In this document: positions 38,681 to 46,417 of the stretch, piece after piece
Numbering within the stretch: position 1 is the first letter of the stretch
How the letters are laid out: each line of letters opens with the position of its first letter
NCBI RefSeq assembly: GCF_031127815.1
Contig: NZ_JARXHY010000005.1
Span: forward strand, 299,335 to 363,334
Direction of reading: 5' to 3'
DNA: 64,000 bases
DNA from: Pelagicoccus sp. SDUM812003
GTDB lineage: Bacteria > Verrucomicrobiota > Verrucomicrobiia > Opitutales > Opitutaceae
Program-made: the position numbers and the translations under genes
Notes under the pieces: model-generated
Seen by the model: the letters and a program-made list of their open reading frames with translations, nothing else
Told to the model about the DNA's origin: nothing
Database searches by the model: none

Positions 38681-39187
38681 ATGGCATCCCGACCCAAGAA
38701 GATCGTATTCGTCTGCACCGCGAACACCTGCCGCAGTCCAATGGCTGCAGCTCTGTTTCGCCACGCTCTCGACGCCCAGCCAGATTCGTTGAAGGAGCTG
38801 GAAGTCACATCCGCTGGCGTATCCGCCTTTCCAGGACAGGGCCCGAGCTCGAACTCCGTCCAGGCCTTGAAGAAAGTGGGAATCGAACTGAGCGACCACT
38901 GCAGCCAGCCCCTCAGCCAGGAGCTGGTGGACGATGCCCTGGCGTTCTTCTGCATGACGGAGTCCCACCTCGCCATGCTGAACTACCAAATCGAGCCTCC
39001 GCCGCCGAACGCCTTTCTCATGAGGCAATTCATGGGCGACGAGGCCGACTTGGAGATTCCCGATCCCTTCGGAGGATCGCTGGCTCAGTACGAGGCCTGT
39101 CGCGACAGCATGGTAGAGGCTATCCCTTCGCTGATCGAAGTGGTCGGGAAGATGGTCGATTCGGCAAAAGAACGCGAAGCCGAATAA
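38681..39187 (+). CDS. Low-molecular-weight protein phosphatase, arginine-phosphatase-like
   Basis: This 168-residue enzyme has the LMW-PTP P-loop VCTANTCRSPMA, with nucleophile Cys12 and Arg18. The general acid Asp128 sits in IPDPFGG near the C-terminus. In the phosphoarginine phosphatase YwlE a Thr sits at the position equivalent to Thr16 here, where tyrosine-type enzymes often have a bulky Ile. This makes arginine-phosphatase activity plausible, but the sequence alone does not settle it. It lies between an exported PDZ-like protein and a DUF368 gene. Confidence 0.85.
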   Translation: MASRPKKIVFVCTANTCRSPMAAALFRHALDAQPDSLKELEVTSAGVSAFPGQGPSSNSVQALKKVGIELSDHCSQPLSQELVDDALAFFCMTESHLAMLNYQIEPPPPNAFLMRQFMGDEADLEIPDPFGGSLAQYEACRDSMVEAIPSLIEVVGKMVDSAKEREAE

Positions 39188-39219
39188 GCCACAGCGACTC
39201 CCTTTCAACCGATCGCCAA

Positions 39220-40140
39220 ATGGTAAACTACCTGATCCTCTTCCTCAAGGGCGTCGCTATGGGCACGGCTAACGTGATCCCTGGCGTGTCCGGCGGCACC
39301 ATCGCCTTCGTCACAGGCATCTACACCGAGTTCATCGACGCGTTGAAGTCCTTCGACGTGACCGCCTTGAAGTTGGCCATGCGCCTGGAAGTCAAAGCGC
39401 TCGCCAAGCATGTGAACCTCGCCTTTCTGGCTCCGCTTTTCGCCGGCGTAGCCATCAGCCTCATCAGTCTCGGCAAGCTTCTGGACTGGCTCTTCAACGA
39501 CTATCCCGTGCACGTTTGGAGCTTCTTCTTCGGACTCATCCTCGCTTCGGTCTACTACGTTTCCAAAAACGTGAAGCGAAAGGGCCCGAGCTCGCTGTTC
39601 TTCTTCGCCCTCGGCACAGGACTCGCGCTGGCTCTGGCATTCGTCAAACCGGCCTCCGAAAACGCCAGTTTTTTCTACGTCGCGATTTGCGGAGTGGTCG
39701 CGGTCTGCAGTATGATTCTGCCCGGACTCTCAGGATCCTTCGTGCTGATCCTGATGGGCAACTACCAACTGGTCATGCTGCAAGCCGTTCCCAATTTCGA
39801 CCTGTCGATCATCCTGCCCTTCGCCATCGGCGGAGGCATCGGATTCATCGCGCTCTCGCACGCCATCTCGTTCCTGCTGCATCATTGCCACGACGCGACG
39901 CTCAGCTCGCTGACCGGCTTCATTCTAGGCTCGCTGGTCGTTATCTGGCCCTGGAAAAGCGAGGTCTACCTGACCGATGAAGGCGGCGCCATCGTGCTGA
40001 AGGAAGGCGAACATATCGTGCAGGGTTACGATTGGCTGGCGCCAAACTTTTCGGATGCCACCACTTGGATCGGACTGGGGCTGATGCTGCTCGGCATCTT
40101 GGCCGTGATCCTTCTGGAAAGAACCGCTGAGGCGCGCTGA
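39220..40140 (+). CDS. DUF368 family undecaprenyl-phosphate transporter candidate
   Basis: This 306-residue membrane protein opens with the family signature LKGVAMGTANVIPGVSGGTIAFVTG and has about eight to nine hydrophobic segments. A second repeat, VCSMILPGLSGSFVLILMGNY, mirrors the first, as in the inverted-repeat fold. DUF368 members have recently been described as undecaprenyl-phosphate flippases (PopT), which recycle the lipid carrier for wall polymers. That function is knowledge of the family, not something tested here. The next gene begins 9 bases after the stop. Confidence 0.88.
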   Translation: MVNYLILFLKGVAMGTANVIPGVSGGTIAFVTGIYTEFIDALKSFDVTALKLAMRLEVKALAKHVNLAFLAPLFAGVAISLISLGKLLDWLFNDYPVHVWSFFFGLILASVYYVSKNVKRKGPSSLFFFALGTGLALALAFVKPASENASFFYVAICGVVAVCSMILPGLSGSFVLILMGNYQLVMLQAVPNFDLSIILPFAIGGGIGFIALSHAISFLLHHCHDATLSSLTGFILGSLVVIWPWKSEVYLTDEGGAIVLKEGEHIVQGYDWLAPNFSDATTWIGLGLMLLGILAVILLERTAEAR

Positions 40141-40149
40141 TCACCGCCT

Positions 40150-41934
40150 ATGCGTCGCTTCCTCTTCTACGCAACAACCACTCTGGCGGCCCTATTTGCG
40201 GGAGGAGCGTATCTTTGGGACTACTACATTGGGTTCCCACGCCCCGCGCTGGAGAAGCGCTTTCCTCAAGACGTCTACCTGTACGGCACGGTTCCCCACC
40301 TCAGGCTAGCGGCGCTTATCGTATCCCATGACGAGCAACTCAAAGCCACGGCCTTCATCGCTCAAGCCCTAGCTCTGGCCATTTCCGACGCGGCCTCGCT
40401 AGACGAAACAAGCGACACCGGTGCGGATTTCGAGTGGGACCAGAGAAGCGCAGCGCTTCTGCGAGAGCTAGCTCATCACTTTCGGACCCAGCTTAGCTTC
40501 GCTTTGCTACCTCCTTCGGAGCCGGGTCAAGTCCTACCCGATCTGCTGATCGCTAGCAGCTTCTTTGGCAATGAGTCCAAGTTTCAGGAGACCCTCTACG
40601 CACTGACCACACGTCTCAGCCATGCGGATACGCGCCTTTCCTGGGAACAAACGACTTACGCCAACCGGCTCGTGCATTCGCTCGACCTTAGCCAGGTCGC
40701 GAGCATCCCCTCGCAAGATTATCATGCTTATCCCATCGAGCTATCGTGGACCATCCTAGATGGAGCTTTGTTTTTCGCGAATAGCCGAGAAGCGATCGTA
40801 GCGGCGATCGACCGCGATCTTTTCCTTCGCGAGCCCCAATCCCTCGCTGCCGATCCAGCGCTTGCGGAGCTGTCTACCTACGCCCCCGACGCCAGCGTCG
40901 TGATCCAGCTCCGCAATCCCATGGCTCTCGATTGGATCAATCAGTACGTCGTCCAAAGAGAAGCGCGCTCGCCCAGCTACCTCAGCGCCATATCCTTGCC
41001 CCGCATCTTCCAGAGTCTCGGGCTCAGCGACCTGTCGACACTGACCGCCGCCTATTCCTTCGATCAGTCGAAAGCCGTTTATCTGGGATTTCGCTACTCC
41101 GGAAGCAATGGATACTTGGGCAACCTGCATCCGATCGTCTCGCCTGACGAGCTTCCTCGAATCGATCAGCCCCGTATCCAAACTTCGGCTACTGTAGGAG
41201 TCGACCTAGGAACGTTTCTCGTCACCACGAAAAACGCGATACTCACCTCACCCGCCGCCGCTCTCGGGTATCTTTTTCTTAACTCGAAAACACCTCACTT
41301 GAACCTGACCATCCTCGACGAGCTACTGGAGAGCAGCTTCAGCGACCAGCTCAGCCTCCTGCTAACCCTCGATACGGCGACTGCTCGGAGCGACTACGGA
41401 GCCCTCACCCAATCCGTCGCTCTGGATTTCGCATTGCAAACTGATTTCGAGAATCCATCCACTGCCCAAAACCTCGTCAGATCCATCTTTAGCGAGATCG
41501 TCGATCGCTACCCGCAACAAGTCCGCTTGGAAGAGCGAGAGAGCGAAACTCGCCTGTATCTGAATAGCGACTACGATCCATCCGTCACCTCAAGCCGACT
41601 CGGCATGGCTCTGGAAGCGGATCGCCTCACGATTGGATTCGGTACGCTTCGCTCTTTCGAAACCCTCTCGGATTGGAAATCGCAAACGAGCTTCGCTGCC
41701 CCACCGCAAGCCCCAGCCCTTATCGGTTCAGGACAGACGCTCGTGGAGCAAGCGGACGCCGCGCTTCAGCGCCTTTCCATCGCCCTCTACGATCAGCTCA
41801 ATCCCGGACAGCCACTGCCCGATGAGTTTTCGAACTTCGATTGGTCTCAGCTCTCACCTCTTGCAACGCGACGCGCTGGCAAGCTGATCAACGACGGCGA
41901 CGGACACCTGTACTGGATCTCCGAGCAACTCTAG
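40150..41934 (+). CDS. Hypothetical membrane-anchored protein
   Basis: This 594-residue protein has one N-terminal hydrophobic segment (about residues 5-27), then a long exported region with no cysteine-rich or catalytic motif I recognise. It contains internal similarity of the type LTLDTATARSDYG and LDLSQVASIPS and many Ala/Leu/Asp/Ser residues. It starts 9 bases after DUF368, so it may share the transcript and the envelope location. The stop (TAG, 41932-41934) overlaps the TatD stop on the other strand (CTAG). Function unknown. Confidence 0.7.
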   Translation: MRRFLFYATTTLAALFAGGAYLWDYYIGFPRPALEKRFPQDVYLYGTVPHLRLAALIVSHDEQLKATAFIAQALALAISDAASLDETSDTGADFEWDQRSAALLRELAHHFRTQLSFALLPPSEPGQVLPDLLIASSFFGNESKFQETLYALTTRLSHADTRLSWEQTTYANRLVHSLDLSQVASIPSQDYHAYPIELSWTILDGALFFANSREAIVAAIDRDLFLREPQSLAADPALAELSTYAPDASVVIQLRNPMALDWINQYVVQREARSPSYLSAISLPRIFQSLGLSDLSTLTAAYSFDQSKAVYLGFRYSGSNGYLGNLHPIVSPDELPRIDQPRIQTSATVGVDLGTFLVTTKNAILTSPAAALGYLFLNSKTPHLNLTILDELLESSFSDQLSLLLTLDTATARSDYGALTQSVALDFALQTDFENPSTAQNLVRSIFSEIVDRYPQQVRLEERESETRLYLNSDYDPSVTSSRLGMALEADRLTIGFGTLRSFETLSDWKSQTSFAAPPQAPALIGSGQTLVEQADAALQRLSIALYDQLNPGQPLPDEFSNFDWSQLSPLATRRAGKLINDGDGHLYWISEQL

Positions 41935-42731
41935 GCCTCTCCAAATAGTCGTACGAAGTTTTCCCTTACAACCTCTTTCAGCTCATCCATGGGCATTGCT
42001 CGAAGCTTGGAAACGAATTCGTACACTCCTTCTATATTGGCCGGGTGATTGATTTCCTCGCCGTCTTCGCCTCGCAGCGAAACCTTTCGGTATTCATCCG
42101 GCCCGGCCATGTCCGGAGCATCCGTCTCGATAAGCAAGCGATCGACGGGGACCTGTTTCCAAACCTCCCGCTGCTTGGCCTTTCGTTCCAAGGCGAAATA
42201 CCCAGATACCGAAAAATAGGCGCCTAGCGCCGCGAAGGACTCCACCATTTCCGCAGAACCGCCGTAGGAGTGCAGCAGAAAGCCGCAAGAGGGCAGATCG
42301 CATTCCTCCACGCTTTCCAGCATCATGCCCCAAGCCTGGAGGCAGTGTATCGTGACCGGACGCTCTCGCTCCGCCGCAAGGCCAAGCTGCCAATGAAAGG
42401 CATCTCGCTGGGCATCGATATCGTAGTCCTTGATCCAGCGATCCAAGCCGATCTCCCCGACGCAGGCGCTTGGATCGTCGTCGAGGCGCCCGCGCAATCG
42501 TTCTTTCCATTCCGAGCTCGCTTGGGTAACGAACCATGGGTGCAAGCCGTAGGACGCTCGAGCTCGGTCAACGCTCGCGACGAGGTCCGCTACTGCCTGC
42601 CAATCCGATTCGCTGGTGCCGTTGACCACCGCGCGCCGCACCGATAGCCGCTGGTAGGACTCCTGGACTTCCTCCAAATAAGGCCCCAAACGCTCGTCCT
42701 GCAGATGGCAATGGGCGTCGTAAAAGCTCAT
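41931..42731 (-). CDS. TatD family metal-dependent hydrolase
   Basis: This 266-residue protein has the TatD-type DNase fold. The HxH motif is DAHCHL near residue 5, then VGEIGLD, TIHCLQ and the late LLIETDAPD, giving the expected two-metal site. TatD enzymes are usually 3'-5' DNases involved in DNA repair or debris removal. It is the last gene of a minus-strand run and its stop codon is shared with the convergent gene (CTAG). Substrate unknown. Confidence 0.9.
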   Translation of the reverse strand: MSFYDAHCHLQDERLGPYLEEVQESYQRLSVRRAVVNGTSESDWQAVADLVASVDRARASYGLHPWFVTQASSEWKERLRGRLDDDPSACVGEIGLDRWIKDYDIDAQRDAFHWQLGLAAERERPVTIHCLQAWGMMLESVEECDLPSCGFLLHSYGGSAEMVESFAALGAYFSVSGYFALERKAKQREVWKQVPVDRLLIETDAPDMAGPDEYRKVSLRGEDGEEINHPANIEGVYEFVSKLRAMPMDELKEVVRENFVRLFGEA

Positions 42732-42793
42732 AGGCTCGATAGGCTACGAGTCCAAGCCCGTCCCTGGCGAGCGCTCTTTTTTCGGCGCCCTGG

Positions 42794-43216
42794 CTAAAGG
42801 TCCGCGAGCAGCTCTTCCAGGCCAGCGAGTCCACTTTCGTAGAACTGGTCCATCTGCTCCTTCTCGTCCTCTTCGTCCTTCTTCATCAGACGTCCCTGCC
42901 AAACCACCTTGCAGCGGCCGCCCTCGGCGTCCTCCAAGCGGATTTTCGAGCGATAGCGGTAGTCCGCCCACAACCCCTGCACCGCCTGGAAATGAAACTC
43001 GTCCTGCCCATCGACCTCCCAGAATTTCTCGATCAGCTCCGTCTCACCGCCCATCAAGCGCGCTTTGCGGTAGAGAAGCCCTTGCTGCTCGATGATGGAG
43101 ATCTGGTCGACCCACGGATGCCAATTCACAATCAGCGCCGGAGCGCCGACGATGCGGCGTACCTTCTCCCTTTCGAAAGGAAGCGTCGCTTCAACTGTGC
43201 TGCCGATTATCTTCAT
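42794..43216 (-). CDS. SRPBCC family protein
   Basis: This 140-residue soluble protein looks like a START/SRPBCC (polyketide-cyclase-like) domain. A KIIGSTVEATLPFEREKVRRIVG start is followed by beta-strand-like segments and a C-terminal long helix (EQMDQFYESGLAGLEELLADL). The pattern WHPWVDQISI is characteristic of the family. It lies between the ExbB/ExbD pair and TatD on the minus strand. The ligand and role are unknown. Confidence 0.65.
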   Translation of the reverse strand: MKIIGSTVEATLPFEREKVRRIVGAPALIVNWHPWVDQISIIEQQGLLYRKARLMGGETELIEKFWEVDGQDEFHFQAVQGLWADYRYRSKIRLEDAEGGRCKVVWQGRLMKKDEEDEKEQMDQFYESGLAGLEELLADL

Positions 43217-43328
43217 GCGCTAGAGAAATGGGATGAATGCGAAGGGCCGGACGGTCTGGCCGAACGAACCTCCCCGCAACATCTATATCGGCCGAAAGAC
43301 TCGAGATGTTTACTCGTATTTCCCCTGA

Positions 43329-43727
43329 CTAGCGGGACTGCAGACGGATCTTGCTCAATCCATTGAGACGGCAAGCGTCCATCACGTTGGTCACCTGCTC
43401 CAGTGGGGTGAGGTTGTGGGCCCGGATGAGCACCGGGATCTCGTTGCTCAGATCGGAAAGTCGGGAAATCACCGCTTGAAGCTCCTCGATCTGCACCTCT
43501 TGGTTTTCCAAGTACACCGCGCCTCGCTCGTCGATGGTGATCTGGATCTTGTCGGGAAACTCGTTTTTGCCCGCCGATTCGATGTCCGGCAACGTCAGGT
43601 TCAGGGTCGTCATCTCCTTGAACTGCATGCTGACCAGGAAGAAGAAAATCAGAATGGTCAGCACGTCCATCAGCGGGATGATGTTGATGGCCGCCTTGGA
43701 GCGCCTTCGTGTCAGCAAGCTGCTCAT
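43329..43727 (-). CDS. Second ExbD/TolR family protein
   Basis: This 132-residue membrane protein has the ExbD layout: basic start RRRSKAAINIIPLMDVLTILIFFFLV, with the key Asp in PLMDVLTI, and a periplasmic domain. It overlaps the upstream exbB stop by 4 bases, so the two are translationally coupled. No TonB homologue is next to it; instead an SRPBCC protein follows and two DUF3857 proteins precede it. It is distinct from the ExbD at 1241-1657. Confidence 0.88.
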   Translation of the reverse strand: MSSLLTRRRSKAAINIIPLMDVLTILIFFFLVSMQFKEMTTLNLTLPDIESAGKNEFPDKIQITIDERGAVYLENQEVQIEELQAVISRLSDLSNEIPVLIRAHNLTPLEQVTNVMDACRLNGLSKIRLQSR

Positions 43728-44281
43728 AGATTCTTCAGCCCCATCTGCTCCAGCAAGGACTCGATCTGCACCGCATAGGTCTCCACCCGGCGTTGGAAAT
43801 AGCTGTTGGCGATCAGGCAGGGAATGGCGATGCTCAAGCCCAGCACGGTTGTGGTCATGGCCAGAGCAATCCCTTTGGTAAAGGCCGACGGATCGGGCAA
43901 ACCGGTGTCCATGGATACGTTGCTGAAAACCGTCACCAGACCGGTCACCGTCCCCAACAGTCCGAGCAGAGGAGCCGCTCCGATGATGATATCGAGAAAC
44001 ACCAGGCCGCGCTCCATGCGATTCACCTCCAGACGGGCATAGGCCTTGACCGCCGCCACGTCAGCCTTGTGCTCGTGCCAGTAGCTCAGGATGCGACCAA
44101 AAGCGGACTTTCCTCCTTCCTTCACCTTTTCGCCCGCCGTGACCCGGCCAACCAGCAGGTCCGGTAGAATGGCTGAACGTCGCAGCGAGAAGAGCCTCTC
44201 GCATATCACGAACGCTCCCACCAGTGAGCAAAGAGTCAGGGGATACACGAAGATCCCGGCGCCTTTCAAAATGTCGATCAT
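43724..44281 (-). CDS. Second ExbB/TolQ/MotA family protein
   Basis: This 185-residue channel protein has the ExbB signature GAAPLLGLLGTVTGLVTVF and MTTTVLGLSIAIPC. It is shorter than the first ExbB and lacks the long middle insertion. It likely forms a motor with the ExbD that overlaps it. It is separated by 113 bases from the DUF3857 gene upstream. The output of this motor is unknown. Confidence 0.88.
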   Translation of the reverse strand: MIDILKGAGIFVYPLTLCSLVGAFVICERLFSLRRSAILPDLLVGRVTAGEKVKEGGKSAFGRILSYWHEHKADVAAVKAYARLEVNRMERGLVFLDIIIGAAPLLGLLGTVTGLVTVFSNVSMDTGLPDPSAFTKGIALAMTTTVLGLSIAIPCLIANSYFQRRVETYAVQIESLLEQMGLKNL

Positions 44282-44394
44282 AGCAATCTTAAGGTATCGG
44301 AGGAGACAACCAACAGGTCGCAGAAAGAAGACTGCAAAGCAGACGGCTTGTTCAACAGAAAAACCGACAACAACTCGCTGAGCGTCAAGGATTC

Positions 44395-46389
44395 CTAGCG
44401 AGACAGCACCACTGGAGTCTGCTCCGCCTCCACCACCCTCATGTAAAAGTCGCGCAGCTCGTCGTAGCGTTCCACCGGCAAGACGAGGTCTTCCAAGCGG
44501 AAGGTTCGGGTGTACTTGATCACGTCCTCACCCTCCTCGATCGTCGCCAAGTAGCTGCCGAAGTCGGTCTCGATGCGAATCTCCTTTTCGTACTCCTCGA
44601 GAGCGAGCTCGACCGGCAAGTAGATCGTGGCCGTCTCCTCCAGCATTTCCGCCCGCAGTCGGATCGACCGAAGGCGCTTTTCGTCAGGGAAAGGGTTTTC
44701 CATCATTCTCCCAAGGATGGCCGGCTTGAAAATCATAAGCACGTCCTGCATCCGACGGGCATAGTTCTTGAAAGCGAAATCCACGTCGAAGCGATAGCTT
44801 CGATCCTCGTCCTTGCGATCCTCCTCGTGGACGATCTTCAGCACCGGGCTGGGATTTCCACTGGCCGCGTATCGATCCGACAGCTCGGACAGGTACTCCT
44901 TTCGGTCCCGAAACCCGACCAAGCGACGCTCCTCCACCGCTGATTGCCCATACGCCACCGTTTCCACACGCCCCATGAGGATTCCGTTCGGCAGCAATTC
45001 TGCGGTCAGCTTTCGCGTGAGCCTGTTCTGCTCCGGGGAGCTCAAAGGCAGGCGCACCAACGGATCGACCCCACGCTTGCCCACCACCACCAGGCCGCCT
45101 TGGCCTTCGAAGGGAATTTCGCCAATGGGACTGTGTATCCAGGTCGGATCGATGAAAAGAATGCGCCCCAATCCATCGTATTCGCCCACCGCCGGGACGT
45201 CGACCGACTCGTCGACCTCGACCGCCGCGATGCAATGGTTGAAATAATGCGGACTGGGTAGATCGACGTCCACCATGTCGTTGTCGGTCGCGTTGAGACT
45301 CACCACATACGACTCGATCCCTACGGCCTGCAGCAGCGAGCGCAGGAGCGTCGACTTGTCCTTGCAATCTCCATAGCCGCTACGGAAAACCTCCTGCGCG
45401 GACCGAGGCGTATAGCCGCCTCCATTGCCCAGCTCCAGGGCCACGTGCTCGTAGTTCACCCCCTGGGCGTATCGGCCGATGGCCTTGATCCTCTCCCAAT
45501 CGGTCTGCAGCCCCTCCGTCAGGGCGCGAGCTTTCGCCACGATTTCCGGCGATGGGACCGCCTTCGGATCGCAGACCTCCACCTCGAAATCAGCCAAGTC
45601 TCGCCAAGTGTCGAAGCGCAAGTTGGTGAATCGAGTCGAGGCATCTTGCGGAGGCAGAACCGTCGCGTACATGTGTTGAAACTTGGATACGGACGTGGGG
45701 CTCTGTCGCTCGTAGTCCTTGGACTCCACGTTGGTTTCCGTCCAGCGATAGCTGGTTCCGGAGCGGCTGCACTCAGGCTGCCCGAACTTGAAGGTTTCGC
45801 GAATCGTCCAACCCGGCGGAGTCGCTATGTGAAGGCTGGAGTACGCCACGGGAACGTTCGATTGAAACCGCCAATAGTACTGCGTGAAAACGGACGATTC
45901 CATGTACTCGTATTCAAAAGCGAATACATCCCCGCGCCTGGTATGGTTCCAACCATCGATCCGGATCGTTCGAGATTCCGTTTCCAAGGTCAGGTAGTCG
46001 GATTGCGTTATCAGCTCCTCCTCGTGGCGCTTGTACTTGTAGATCTCGCCATCCGCGTGAATCGTCCATGCCTTCATCTTGGGCCGGGTGTCGGACGATT
46101 CGTAGTAGCTGGCGATGGCCTTGGCTCGCCAACGCTCCTTCAAGTCCAGGATGCGAATCGCATAGCGTACCGTGCGCTGGATACGCCCGTTGGGCTGCAC
46201 GTTGTAGAAAGCCTCATCCCACAGGACCACATAGCCAGGCGTTTCATCCTCGCGCAACGGCGGCTCCGGCAGGGCCATCGCGTTCTCCACCCAGTCCGGA
46301 AGCTTCGGCTTGGCGTTCAACGCCATCGCCCCGCAGGTCGATATCAGAAAAACGAATACAAAGCGTGTAACGCGGGCTTTAGGCATCAC
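44395..46389 (-). CDS. Secreted DUF3857 protein with intact transglutaminase-like domain
   Basis: This 664-residue protein has a signal peptide, an N-terminal DUF3857 domain (about 30-250) and a transglutaminase-like domain (about 280-440). The catalytic triad is complete: Cys342 in GDCKDKS, His385 in FNHC and Asp414 in IDPTW. The C-terminal region has beta-rich segments ending near 664. It lies 28 bases after the paralogue at 46418 and 113 bases before exbB. Possible roles are peptide crosslinking or proteolysis in the periplasm; the substrate is unknown. Confidence 0.87.
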   Translation of the reverse strand: MMPKARVTRFVFVFLISTCGAMALNAKPKLPDWVENAMALPEPPLREDETPGYVVLWDEAFYNVQPNGRIQRTVRYAIRILDLKERWRAKAIASYYESSDTRPKMKAWTIHADGEIYKYKRHEEELITQSDYLTLETESRTIRIDGWNHTRRGDVFAFEYEYMESSVFTQYYWRFQSNVPVAYSSLHIATPPGWTIRETFKFGQPECSRSGTSYRWTETNVESKDYERQSPTSVSKFQHMYATVLPPQDASTRFTNLRFDTWRDLADFEVEVCDPKAVPSPEIVAKARALTEGLQTDWERIKAIGRYAQGVNYEHVALELGNGGGYTPRSAQEVFRSGYGDCKDKSTLLRSLLQAVGIESYVVSLNATDNDMVDVDLPSPHYFNHCIAAVEVDESVDVPAVGEYDGLGRILFIDPTWIHSPIGEIPFEGQGGLVVVGKRGVDPLVRLPLSSPEQNRLTRKLTAELLPNGILMGRVETVAYGQSAVEERRLVGFRDRKEYLSELSDRYAASGNPSPVLKIVHEEDRKDEDRSYRFDVDFAFKNYARRMQDVLMIFKPAILGRMMENPFPDEKRLRSIRLRAEMLEETATIYLPVELALEEYEKEIRIETDFGSYLATIEEGEDVIKYTRTFRLEDLVLPVERYDELRDFYMRVVEAEQTPVVLSR

Positions 46390-46417
46390 GAGAAAAGTGG
46401 TAGATGCGATGGAGGGA

